A stretch of DNA of 64,000 bases, taken from positions 62,001-126,000 of the forward strand of contig CAVPCZ010000018.1 of the NCBI GenBank assembly GCA_963702445.1, given 5' to 3'. The stretch is from CAVPCZ01 sp963702445 (GTDB taxonomy: Bacteria > Bacteroidota > Ignavibacteria > UBA10030 > UBA6906). The position numbers and the translations under genes were made by a program. Under the pieces are notes generated by a model, which was given only the letters and a program-made list of their open reading frames with translations, was not told where the DNA came from and did not search any database. This document shows, piece by piece, positions 10,165-18,884 of the stretch; within the stretch, counting starts at the first letter, position 1; each line of letters begins with the position of its first letter.

Positions 10165-10932
10165 ATGCCCCGCGTCGAAGTCGCCGAGCTGCTGGCAGCA
10201 GGCTGCCATTTCGGTCATCTCACCCGCCGCTGGAATCCCAAGATGCGTCCCTACATTTTCATGGAGCGCAACGGGATCCACATCATCGATCTCATGAAAA
10301 CCCGCCAGCTCCTGGAGGAGGCCTGCAACGCCATCGCCAACATCGTTGCCGAAGGGAAACGGATCCTGTTCGTCGGCACGAAGAAGCAGGCGAAGGGTAT
10401 CATCCGTGACGAAGCCACCCGCACGGGTGAGTTCTACGTGAGCGAACGCTGGCTGGGCGGATCGCTGACCAACTTCACCACCATCCGCAAGAGCGTCAAG
10501 CGCCTGACGAACATCGAGAAGATGGAGTCCGACGGTACGTTCGACAAGATCACGAAGAAGGAAACCCTCTTCCTCACCCGCGAAAAGGACAAGCTGAACA
10601 ACGTGCTTTCCGGCGTGGTGGACATGACCCGTCTGCCCGGCGCGATGTTCGTCGTGGATGTGAAGAAGGAAGCGATCGCGGTGAAGGAAGCGCGGCGGCT
10701 CGGCATCCCGGTGTTTGCCATCGTGGACACGAATTGCGATCCGGACGTGATCGACTACGTGATCCCGGCCAACGACGACGCGATCAAGTCGGTCCAGGTG
10801 ATCTGCAAGATCGTCGCCGATGCGGTGATCGAAGGAAAACAGCGGGCGGCGGTGCATCATGCGGAAGCAGCCGCGGAACATGACAACCGCGACAAGGACA
10901 AGGAATCCGCCGGCGAAAAGACGGCGCGCTAA
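10165..10932 (+). CDS. rpsB: 30S ribosomal protein S2
   Basis: Intact, 255 residues. Seen: LLAAGCHFGHLTRRWNPKM, FMERNGIHIIDLMKT, ILFVGTKKQAKGII, YVSERWLGGSLTNF, PVFAIVDTNCDP and IPANDDAIKSVQVI, all standard S2 blocks. The C-terminal ~30 residues are a charged low-complexity tail rich in His, Glu and Lys, as in other Bacteroidota S2 proteins. It is followed by tsf after 25 bases. One of the few genes in this operon without an indel. Confidence 0.97.
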   Translation: MPRVEVAELLAAGCHFGHLTRRWNPKMRPYIFMERNGIHIIDLMKTRQLLEEACNAIANIVAEGKRILFVGTKKQAKGIIRDEATRTGEFYVSERWLGGSLTNFTTIRKSVKRLTNIEKMESDGTFDKITKKETLFLTREKDKLNNVLSGVVDMTRLPGAMFVVDVKKEAIAVKEARRLGIPVFAIVDTNCDPDVIDYVIPANDDAIKSVQVICKIVADAVIEGKQRAAVHHAEAAAEHDNRDKDKESAGEKTAR

Positions 10933-10957
10933 CTCTGAAGAAGGACTACGAGACAGC

Positions 10958-11827
10958 ATGGAAATCACCAGTGAACTGATCAAACAGCTCCGCGACAAGA
11001 CGGGCGCGGGCATGATGGACTGCAAGCGGGCGCTCGAAGCTTCCGCGGGAAACGTGGAAGCCGCGATTGAGTACCTCCGGAAGAAGGGTGCCGCGGTCGG
11101 GGCCAAAGCGGGCCGACCGGGCCGCCAAAGAAGGGGTGATCGTCACGCGCGTGAGCGCCGACGGCACGCTGGGCGTGGTGGTGGAAGTGAACTGCGAGAC
11201 GGATTTCGTCGGCCGCAGCGATGATTTCACGCACTTTGCCGGCCTCGTGGCCGAGGTCGTCGCCCGCCACCGTCCCGCAACACTCGAAGCCCTGCACGGG
11301 CACACGACCAACGCCGGGAAATCGATCGCCGAGCATATGAACGACCTCCTGGCGAAGGTCGGCGAGAAGATCGATGTGCGGCGGTTCGAGATGATCGAAG
11401 CGAAGGACGGGGCGGTGAGCTCCTACACACACCTGGGCAACAAGATCGGCGTGCTGGTGGAATTGACCGGCCTCGATGCCGAAGCCGCACTCGAAAGGCG
11501 TCGGCCGCGACGTGGCCATGCAGGTGGCCGCCATGAACCCGAGTGTGGTGAGCCGCGACCAGGTGGACAAGACGACGGTCGACCGCGAGCTGGAGATCTA
11601 CCGGACGCAGGCGAAGAACGAAGGCAAGAAAGAGCAGATCATCGACAAAATCGCGATGGGCAAGCTCGAGAAGTACTATCAGGAATTCTGCCTGATCGAA
11701 CAGACCTTCATCAAGGATCCGGGAAAGACCATCAAGGATGTGCTCGCGGAAGCCGCCAAAACCTCCGGCAAGCCGGTCGGGCGTCCGCCGCTTCATCCGC
11801 TTCCATCTGGGCGAAGAGGCGAAATAG
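10958..11827 (+). CDS. tsf: elongation factor Ts, three single-base insertions
   Basis: Nucleotide-exchange factor for EF-Tu, about 289 residues. Seen: LRDKTGAGMMDCKRAL (the TDVA-equivalent N-terminal block), NCETDFVGR, HLGNKIGVLVEL, GRDVAMQVAAMNP, and the C terminus FIKDPGKTIKDVL. The frame changes at ~11110 (GGG, one G extra), ~11496 (AAA, one A extra) and ~11782 (GGG, one G extra); removing these gives AAKAADRAAKEG-like sequence, LEGVGRDVAM and GVRRFIRFHLGEEAK, with the stop TAG at 11825-11827. All three are +1 errors in homopolymers. Confidence 0.96.
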
Positions 11828-11832
11828 CCCCC

Positions 11833-12555
11833 ATGGACCGTCCGCAGTATAAGCGGGTGCTGCTCAAACTCAGCGGTGAAGCGCTGATGGGGAAGCAGCA
11901 CTACGGGATCGATCCGGACATGCTGCGGCAGTATGCGGCCGAGATCCGGGCGGTCAAGGAACTCGGCGTTCAACTCGGCATCGTGATCGGCGGAGGCAAT
12001 ATCTTCCGCGGGGTGTCGAATTCCACGAGCGGCATTCACAAGGTGACCGGCGACCATATGGGCATGCTGGCCACGCTGATCAACGCGCTGGCACTGCAGG
12101 CGACGCTGGAGAACATGGGGATGAGCACGCGGCTGATGTCCGCCATCCGCATGGATGTGATCGCCGAACCGTTCATCCGCCGGCGAGCGGTGCGCCATCT
12201 CGAAAAGGACCGCATCGTGATCTTCGGAGCGGGCACCGGCAATCCGTACTTCACCACCGACACGGCCGCGGCGCTGCGTGCGGTGGAAATCGAGGCCGAT
12301 GTGATCATCAAGGGGACCCGGGTGGACGGCGTCTATGACGCCGACCCCGAACGCAACCCCGCCGCCTTCCGCTTCGAGGAGATCACCTACATCGATGTGC
12401 TCAAGAAGGACCTGAAGGTGATGGACATGACCGCCATCACCCTGTGCCGGGAGAACAAGCTTCCCATTCTCGTCTTCAACATGAACCGGCCGGGCAATTT
12501 CAAACGCCTCATCCTCGGCGAACCGGTCGGGACGCGCGTCACAGAGACCCTGTAA
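11833..12555 (+). CDS. pyrH: UMP kinase
   Basis: Intact, 240 residues, amino-acid-kinase fold; phosphorylates UMP to UDP. Seen: VLLKLSGEALMG, IVIGGGNIFRG, GDHMGMLATLINALAL, FGAGTGNPYFTTDTAAALRA, KGTRVDGVYDADP and the nucleotide-binding tail. ATG 11833 lies 5 bases after the corrected tsf stop. tsf-pyrH-frr is the standard order in most bacteria. Confidence 0.97.
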   Translation: MDRPQYKRVLLKLSGEALMGKQHYGIDPDMLRQYAAEIRAVKELGVQLGIVIGGGNIFRGVSNSTSGIHKVTGDHMGMLATLINALALQATLENMGMSTRLMSAIRMDVIAEPFIRRRAVRHLEKDRIVIFGAGTGNPYFTTDTAAALRAVEIEADVIIKGTRVDGVYDADPERNPAAFRFEEITYIDVLKKDLKVMDMTAITLCRENKLPILVFNMNRPGNFKRLILGEPVGTRVTETL

Positions 12556-12588
12556 CAGCAACGCGACGATACAGCACGAGGACAACCA

Positions 12589-13146
12589 ATGATCAAAACC
12601 ATTCTCAAAGACGCGGAAGACCGGATGCACAAGGCCGCCGAAGTGGTGCGTCAGGAACTGGCCAAGATCCGCACCGGCAAGGCGACCACGGCGCTTCTGG
12701 ATGCGATCAAGGTGGAATACTACGGCTCGACCATGGCGCTGAGCCATATCGCCAACGTCAGCGTGATGGATGTGCACACGCTCACGATCCAGCCCTTCGA
12801 CAAGGGAGCGGCGGAGCCGATCAGCAAGGCCATCCAGACAGCCAACATCGGGTTGAATCCCATCAAGGACGCCGACATCATCCGCGTGCCCATTCCCGCG
12901 CTGAATGAGGAGCGCCGGCGCGAACTGGTGAAGCTGACGAAGAAGTTCGGTGAAGAAGGGAAGATCGCCGTCCGCAATGTCCGGCGGGATACGATCGAAC
13001 ATCTGAAGAAATCCGAGAAAGCCGAGCATTTCTCCGAGGACGAGCGGAAACGCGGCGAGACGGAAGTCCAGAAGATGACCGACAAGGCCATCAAAGACAT
13101 CGAAACGCTCCTGACGATGAAAGAGAAGGAAATCATGGAGGTGTGA
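12589..13146 (+). CDS. frr: ribosome recycling factor
   Basis: Intact, 185 residues; with EF-G splits post-termination ribosomes. Seen: the three-helix-bundle blocks KIRTGKATTALLDAIKVEYYG, the central ANVSVMDVHTLTIQPFDK, IRVPIPALNEERRRELVK and RNVRRDT. Start ATG follows GAGGACAACC. Last gene of the operon; a strong terminator follows. Confidence 0.97.
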   Translation: MIKTILKDAEDRMHKAAEVVRQELAKIRTGKATTALLDAIKVEYYGSTMALSHIANVSVMDVHTLTIQPFDKGAAEPISKAIQTANIGLNPIKDADIIRVPIPALNEERRRELVKLTKKFGEEGKIAVRNVRRDTIEHLKKSEKAEHFSEDERKRGETEVQKMTDKAIKDIETLLTMKEKEIMEV

Positions 13147-13175
13147 AGCCCCTCCTCCCGGTTCATGTCCGGCAG

Positions 13176-13203
13176 AGCCGGCCCTGATGGGCCGGCTTTT
13201 TTT
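13176..13203 (+). terminator. intrinsic terminator after frr
   Basis: Perfect 9-bp stem AGCCGGCCC / GGGCCGGCT with loop TGAT, followed by seven T (13197-13203). It closes the rplM-frr operon. Confidence 0.9.
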
Positions 13204-13285
13204 GCGGGCGTCCCGCAACCATCCCGCGTCCCTGCTCGTACACAGAAGAGAGATCGTACCTGATCGACCAACCGGAGAGGCGACC

Positions 13286-14050
13286 ATGACCACCTTCGCG
13301 CAACGACGGCTCTGCAAATCGCGCACCGACAGAATGATCGACGGTGTCTGCGGTGGAATTGCGGGGTACTTCGGACTCGATCCCACCCTCGTCCGGATTG
13401 CGTGGGTTCTGCTGACACTGTTCGGCGGATCCGGCGTTGTGCTCTATATCGCGGCGATGATCATCATGCCGAAGGAGGAACTGCACCCGGCCGCTGCTGC
13501 CGGCGGGGCTCCCTCCGCGGCTCCCCCTGCCCCCGCGAACGGAATGAACAACAGCCGCTTCTGGGGCATTCTCCTCCTGGTGCTCGGCGTGGCCTGGCTC
13601 GCGAGCAACTTCGGCTTCAGCATCTGGCATCACTGGTGGGGTTTTTCGTGGGATGTTGCCATCCCGCTGATGCTGATCCTCGCGGGCGTCGCGTTTCTCT
13701 TCGGCGGGCGGGCGTACCTGACGTCGCCTTCGACACCGGCCGATCCCGCGGGCTGCAGGCGGGACAGGATTCCGCGGTGCCGGATCAAGCGGGTGGAAGT
13801 GCGGCTCCCACGGCACCGCAGGAACCGGCAAAGCTGTACCGGTCGCGAACGGAGAAAAAGCTGCTGGGCGTCTGCGGAGGGCTCGGGGACTACATGCAGG
13901 TGGATCCGGTCATCGTGCGCCTGGTCTTCGTCATGGCCGCGCTCGCGTCGTTCGGACATCGTCGCGATCGCCTACATCGTCCTGGGTATTGTGGTGCCTC
14001 AGAAACCGGCGGCGGTGCCGGCAGGACCGGCAGCGGCTGCGGCAGTGTAG
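13286..14050 (+). CDS. PspC-domain membrane protein with two PspC domains, frameshifted
   Basis: About 254 residues. The first PspC domain (RRLCKSRTDRMIDGVCGGIAGYFGLDP, then LFGGSGVVLYIAAMIIMP) is followed by an Ala/Pro linker and a hydrophobic pair of helices (WGILLLVLGVAWLASNFGF; IPLMLILAGVAFLFGG). A second PspC domain begins EKKLLGVCGGLGDYMQVDPVIVRLVFV, lies in another frame (indel near 13740-13790), and returns to the first frame near 13955 at DIVAIAYIVLGIVVP. PspC proteins act in envelope-stress sensing, but function here is inferred from the family only. GGAGAGG lies upstream of ATG 13286. Confidence 0.85.
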   Translation: MTTFAQRRLCKSRTDRMIDGVCGGIAGYFGLDPTLVRIAWVLLTLFGGSGVVLYIAAMIIMPKEELHPAAAAGGAPSAAPPAPANGMNNSRFWGILLLVLGVAWLASNFGFSIWHHWWGFSWDVAIPLMLILAGVAFLFGGRAYLTSPSTPADPAGCRRDRIPRCRIKRVEVRLPRHRRNRQSCTGRERRKSCWASAEGSGTTCRWIRSSCAWSSSWPRSRRSDIVAIAYIVLGIVVPQKPAAVPAGPAAAAAV

Positions 14051-14077
14051 TACTCACCAACACAGGAGTCTGATTCC

Positions 14078-14584
14078 GTGAAACGCGGCTCGGTCTGGTT
14101 CGGTTCCGCCCTTGTTCTCGTGGGTGCGCTTTTGCTGTTCGACCGTTTCAACCTGTTTTCGTTCCGGTGGCCGGGAGTGCTCTGGGCGGGAGTTGCGGTG
14201 CTGGCGGCCGTCATGCTCGTGCGGCATTTCAAAGGAGGGGAGGGAGCGGTGTTCTGGTGGACGGTCCTGCTGCTCTTCTCAGGCTATAAACTCCTGCGCG
14301 CTTTCGGCATCTGGATTCCTCCTGAATCCATCGGCCTGCCCGCCGTGCTCCTGATGGCCGGGATCGGCTTTCTGGTGATGTTTCTCGCCGTACCCGCAAA
14401 CTGGCATCTGCTGATTCCCGCCGTGGCACTCGGGGGTGTCGGCACGATCATGCTGCTGTCGGAGTTCGGCCTGATGACGGAGATCGACGCGCGTGCACTG
14501 GTGAAAAACTACTGGCCCTTCGCACTGATAGCGTTCGGGGCGGCGCTGCTGCTCAACCGGCGGGGCCGCTCGGGGGGAACGTAG
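14078..14584 (+). CDS. LiaF/DUF5668-like multi-pass membrane protein
   Basis: 168 residues, GTG start with CAGGAG upstream. Seen: about five hydrophobic segments, beginning FGSALVLVGALLLFDRFNLF and ending NYWPFALIAFGAALLLNRR; the WP-x-x-L-I-xx-G pattern at both ends is typical of LiaI/LiaF-type transmembrane regions. The C-terminal cell-wall-active domain of LiaF is missing. It follows the double-PspC gene by 28 bases and is probably co-transcribed in an envelope-stress pair. No enzymatic role is visible. Confidence 0.7.
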   Translation: MKRGSVWFGSALVLVGALLLFDRFNLFSFRWPGVLWAGVAVLAAVMLVRHFKGGEGAVFWWTVLLLFSGYKLLRAFGIWIPPESIGLPAVLLMAGIGFLVMFLAVPANWHLLIPAVALGGVGTIMLLSEFGLMTEIDARALVKNYWPFALIAFGAALLLNRRGRSGGT

Positions 14585-14613
14585 CCCCCGGCACGGCGCT
14601 CACCGGCCGGGTT

Positions 14614-14646
14614 GCCCGGGAAGTTCGCAGCCCCCGGGCCTTCCCG
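14614..14646. terminator. overlapping hairpins between convergent genes
   Basis: GCCCGGG (14614-14620) pairs with CCCGGGC (14633-14639), and alternatively CGGGAAG (14617-14623) pairs with CTTCCCG (14640-14646). They lie in the short gap between the rightward membrane-protein gene and the leftward polA stop. There is no T-run on either strand, so the terminator role is a guess. Confidence 0.3.
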
Positions 14647-14647
14647 C

Positions 14648-17621
14648 TCAGTGCGCTTCCAGCCAGTTCGCCCCGGTCCCCGCATCGACCTTCACCGGCA
14701 CGTTGAGCGGCAGCGCATCGCGCATCCGTTCAACGACAATCTGTTTGACCTCCTCCCGCTCCCCTCGGGCACTTCCAGTACGAGTTCATCGTGCACCTGA
14801 AGGAGCAGCCGCGCGCCCATGCCCCGGGCGGCGAGTTCGCGGTGCACCGCGATCATGGCGCGCTTGATCATATCGGCCGCACTTCCCTGGATGGGCATGT
14901 TGATGGCCTGGCGCTCCGCGTTCCCGCGCACGTTCTGGTTCTTGCTGGCGATGTCGGGGATGTAGCGCCTCCGTCCGAGCAGCGTTTCCACGTAGCCGGT
15001 CTTTCGGGCCCGTTCCAGCGTGTCGCTGATGTAGCGCTTCACGCCGGGGAACCGTTCGAAGTACCGGCTGATAATGTCACGCGCCTCGCCCTGCGAGATG
15101 CCGAGCCTGTTTGCCAGGCCGAACGGCCCGATTCCGTACATGATCCCGAAATTCACTTCTTTCGCCTTGCGGCGCATGTCGCGGGTGACAGCGTCCGCCG
15201 CCACGCCGAAGACCTTGGCTGCCGTGGTGGCGTGAATGTCCTCATCGCGGACGAAGGCTTCCGTCAATCCCGGATCACCCGATACGTGTGCCATCACACG
15301 CAATTCAATCTGCGAATAGTCGGCGGCAAGTATCACCATGCCGTCCCGGCCCGGAAGAAATGCCTTGCGGATGGCGCGGCCGATGTCCGACCGGATGGGA
15401 ATGTTCTGGAAATTGGGATCGCTGGACGACAGCCGTCCCGTCGCCGTGACCGTCTGGTTGAATGAGGTGTGCACACGTCCTGTACCGGGATCGATGAGCG
15501 CGGGGAGGGCGTCCACGTACGTCGACTTCAATTTCGTCAGCTGGCGGTACTCCAGGAGAGAGTCAATGACCGGGTGCTGCCCGGACAATCCCTCGAGTAC
15601 GGTGACATCGGTTGAAAACCCCGTCTTGGTCTTCTTGAGCGGCGGCAATCCGAGCTTGTTGAACAGGACGTCCCCGAGTTGCTGCGTGGAGTTGATGTTG
15701 AACGGTGCTCCCGCGGCGTCATGGATCTCCGTCACCAGCCGCTGCAGCAGACGTTCGATATCCCCGGACATGCCGGCGAGATAGGCGGTGTCGAGTCTGA
15801 CGCCGCATTCTTCCATGTCGGCCAGAACCTCGATCAGCGGAAATTCCATGGTCGTGCAGAGATCAAGCAGTCCGGCCTCACGCAATCGTGTTTCCTGCTG
15901 CCGGTACAGGCGAAGCGTCCAGTCTGCATCCTCCGCGGCATAGGCGGCAAGCTGTTCCAGAGGGACGTCCGTGATCCGTTTCCGGTTCTTGCCGGTGCCG
16001 GTCAGATCGTCGTAGGACACCATCCGGTAGCGGAACCCTTCGAGAACCATGGCATCCAGTGTGTGGGAGGTGTCGGCGCGGAGAATATATCCGGCAACCA
16101 TGGTGTCGAACGCCACACCCCGGACCTGCAACCCGTGCCGGTGAAGAACCAGCATGTCGTATTTGATGTTCTGACCGACCTTCCGCCGGCCGGGGTCTTC
16201 CAGGATGGGCCGGAGGCGGTCGATCACCGTCGCCAGGGGCAGCGCTCCGGCGGTGTTGGAGATCCCTCCATGCTCGTTCCCGTCGGCGAACAGTCCCGTC
16301 CGGTCGTTCGAACCCGGAACCTGTACGGGGACATACCATGCTTCGCGCGGCTGGACCGCGAAAGAGCAGCCGACAAGGGTCGCCCGGAGCGCATCGGTTG
16401 AGGTGGTTTCCGTGTCGAGCACGATCGTATCGGCGGCCGCAAGCCGGGCGCACATCGCCTCCAGATCTTCAAGCGTGTTCACGCAGTAATACGTGTGGCG
16501 GTCCGTGGTGATGTTCCGTCGGTCCCTGGTGCGTTCCGCCGTCCATTCGGACTGTCCCGCGGTATGGCTCCCGTTCGGATCCAGCGCTCGCCAGCGCGCG
16601 TCCCCCGGCTCAGCGGCGTTCCGGTCTCTCCGTTCGCCGCGCTTGTGACCGCCCGGTTGCCCTGCCCGCCTGCTTCGTGGCAGTCGCCTTCGCGTCCTTC
16701 CGGGTCCCTGCAGTCTCTGTCCTCGCGCTTCCCGTTTCCATCTCCTTTCCCCGATCGCAGCCGTGCGGCCAGCGACTTGAATTCGAGGTCGGTGAAGAGC
16801 GCAAGCAGTTGCGGGACATCGGCGGGTCTGGCGCGCAGCGAATGGAAGTCTATGGCGACAGGCACCGCTGTTTCGATCGTCACAAGCCGTTTCGAAAGGA
16901 ACGCCAGTTCCCTGTGTGTTGAGAGTTTTTCCCGCACCCCCTTCTGGGGGATCTCGTCGATATGGTCGTACAGGTTCTCGAGTGATGAGTATTTCTGGAT
17001 CAGCGGTATGGCGGTCTTTTCGCCGATCCCCGGAACACCCGGCACATTGTCGGATTTGTCGCCGATCAGGGCGAGAACGTCGATGACCCGGTCCGGTGTG
17101 ACGCCGAATTTCTCGAAGACGCCCTTCTCCTCAACGATATCCATCTCGCTTCCCCCCTTGCCGGGGCGGTACATCTTGATGAGGGGGGAGATCAACTGCA
17201 TGAAATCCTTGTCGCCGGTCACCAGATATGTCAGCACCTGTTCCCGTTCCGCCCGGCGGGCGAGCGTGCCCATGATGTCGTCGGCTTCATACCCCGGCTG
17301 TTCCAGAAGAGGAGTATTGAATGCGCGCACAACCTCCTTCAGCTTGTCGAGCTGTGCGGCCATGTCTTCGGGCATCTTTTCCCGTGTGGCCTTGTACTCG
17401 GGATACATCTCGTGGCGGAAGGTCGGTTCGCGGGTATCGAACACGACGGCAATATGGTCGGGTCGCTCATCCAGGATCTTCATCAGCGCAGTCACGAATC
17501 CATAGATCGCGCTGGTGTTCTCACCGCGGCTGTTGAGAAGAGGGCGCGCGATGAAGGAAAAGTAGGCGCGGTAGGCAAGAGCCATCCCGTCGAGGAGATA
17601 GAGCCGTTCCTGTGCGGCCAT
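14648..17621 (-). CDS. polA: DNA polymerase I, frameshifted
   Basis: About 990 residues. In order: 5'-3' exonuclease domain (LLDGMALAYRAYFSF, YEADDIMGTLAR, VTGDKDFMQL, GDKSDNVPGVPGIGEKTA); a charged low-complexity linker around 16500-16750; a 3'-5' exonuclease domain that keeps the D-x-E pair (IVLDTETTSTDA); and the polymerase domain with motif A (AADYSQIELRVMAH), motif B (RRKAKEVNFGIMYGIG) and motif C (VHDELVLEVPEG). Two frame changes: in 16500-16750 (joining to TYYCVNTLEDL) and near 14765, after which EREEVKQIVVERMRDALPLN leads to the real stop at 14648. Last gene of a minus-strand series; all three activities look intact. Confidence 0.95.
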
Positions 17622-17642
17622 CGGTTTCCTGATGCGTGAAGG

Positions 17643-18878
17643 TTATTCCGTCGGGGAGACGGAGTCCGCCCCCGGGACGGACGCGGGCGTCTGTGCGGTG
17701 TCCGGCCCGAGGTACTTCCAGATCATGAGACTCATGAACACCAGCATGCAGCTGTTGGCGATAAACGAGGTGGTGATGCCGAATGTCCCGGCAATCACCC
17801 CCCCGATCACCGGTCCGAGAAGGTTGCCCAGCAATGTCATACTCGAGGCGATAGCCATCATCCCCCCCTGGCGGTCGGCGGGGGCATAGATGCTCGTCAG
17901 CGCGTACAGTGTCGGGAGGATGCCCCCGCGGGCGAACCCGAGAAAAGCGCGCAGGGCGGCGAGCTGCACCAGATCGGCGACGAGAATATGGCCGGCGTAT
18001 GCCACGCCGACCACTGCCATGGCGATCGTCAGGTTGCGGCGGTACCCCGTGCGGTCATTCCGTTTTCCCCACCAGGGTGCCGAGATGACCATGAACAGCC
18101 CGGATATCGAAAAAATCCCCCCGGCGACGGTGGAAATGTACTTCGTATCGCTCTTGAAGCTCTCGATGAACAGGGCGAAGATCGGCTCGATCATCAGCAC
18201 GGACATCTGTCCGACCACGAGCGTTGCGGCCACCACACGGAGCCGCCGGTCGCTGAGCATCAACCGGAGGTTCTGCGTCACGGTAAAGGTCCTGCCGTCC
18301 CCCTTCGTCCGGTTCAGCTCGGTAACCCAGAAGACCACCACGAAACCACCGATCGCGCAGAGTGAAGCCGTGATGAAAAAGATCTGGCGGTAGCCGACCA
18401 GGTCCGCCAGCAGTCCGCCGATAAACGGGCCCAGGACCATGCCGCCTGCGGAGGCGGATTGCATCAGGCCCATGGCGTAGCCTATTTTCTCCCGCGGAGT
18501 GTTTGTGGAGACCAGGGCGAGCGAGGAGGCGATAAAACCGCTGATGGCACCCTGCACGATCCGGAAAAGAAAGAGCTGGTAGACGTCCTGGGAGAAACCG
18601 ATCAGCAGCTGGGAGAGTGCCAGGCCGAAGATCGCCCGCACCACCATGGTCTTGCGGCCGTAGCGGTCCCCCAGCGTGCCCCAGATCGGCGTGGCAATGA
18701 ATGAGAGCACAAACGGCCCGGCAAACACCAGGCCGCTCCATCGGGCAAGTTCATCGGGTTCAGTGACGCCGAGATAACGGATGAAGAAGGGGAGGAAGGG
18801 AACAACCAGGTTCATCCCGACCATCGCGAGAAACTGGGTACCCCAGAGGATGTAGAGGTTCTTGCGCCATGGTTCCAT
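17643..18878 (-). CDS. MFS transporter, drug/metabolite efflux type (DHA1-like)
   Basis: 411 residues, about 12 predicted membrane segments. Seen: WGTLGDRYGRKTMVVRAIFG, the motif-A loop between helices 2 and 3; SASAGGMVLGPFIGGLL, close to motif C of drug antiporters; and a repeat of the motif-A loop in the second half (WWGKRNDRTGYRRNLTIAM). These support a proton-driven efflux carrier; substrate unknown. It ends 21 bases before polA and starts 6 bases after the upstream transglutaminase-type gene, so the three are likely co-transcribed. Confidence 0.88.
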   Translation of the reverse strand: MEPWRKNLYILWGTQFLAMVGMNLVVPFLPFFIRYLGVTEPDELARWSGLVFAGPFVLSFIATPIWGTLGDRYGRKTMVVRAIFGLALSQLLIGFSQDVYQLFLFRIVQGAISGFIASSLALVSTNTPREKIGYAMGLMQSASAGGMVLGPFIGGLLADLVGYRQIFFITASLCAIGGFVVVFWVTELNRTKGDGRTFTVTQNLRLMLSDRRLRVVAATLVVGQMSVLMIEPIFALFIESFKSDTKYISTVAGGIFSISGLFMVISAPWWGKRNDRTGYRRNLTIAMAVVGVAYAGHILVADLVQLAALRAFLGFARGGILPTLYALTSIYAPADRQGGMMAIASSMTLLGNLLGPVIGGVIAGTFGITTSFIANSCMLVFMSLMIWKYLGPDTAQTPASVPGADSVSPTE

Positions 18879-18884
18879 ATCGGA

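Noticed and set aside
10958..11827. Programmed frameshifting in tsf or E1
   Set aside because: No slippery heptamer with pseudoknot is evident; breaks occur at several unrelated homopolymers in many genes.
11227..13386. 719-codon open frame on the minus strand opposite tsf, pyrH and frr
   Set aside because: It lies entirely antisense to three recognised genes, has no family features and shows the usual pattern of stop-poor antisense frames in GC-rich DNA.
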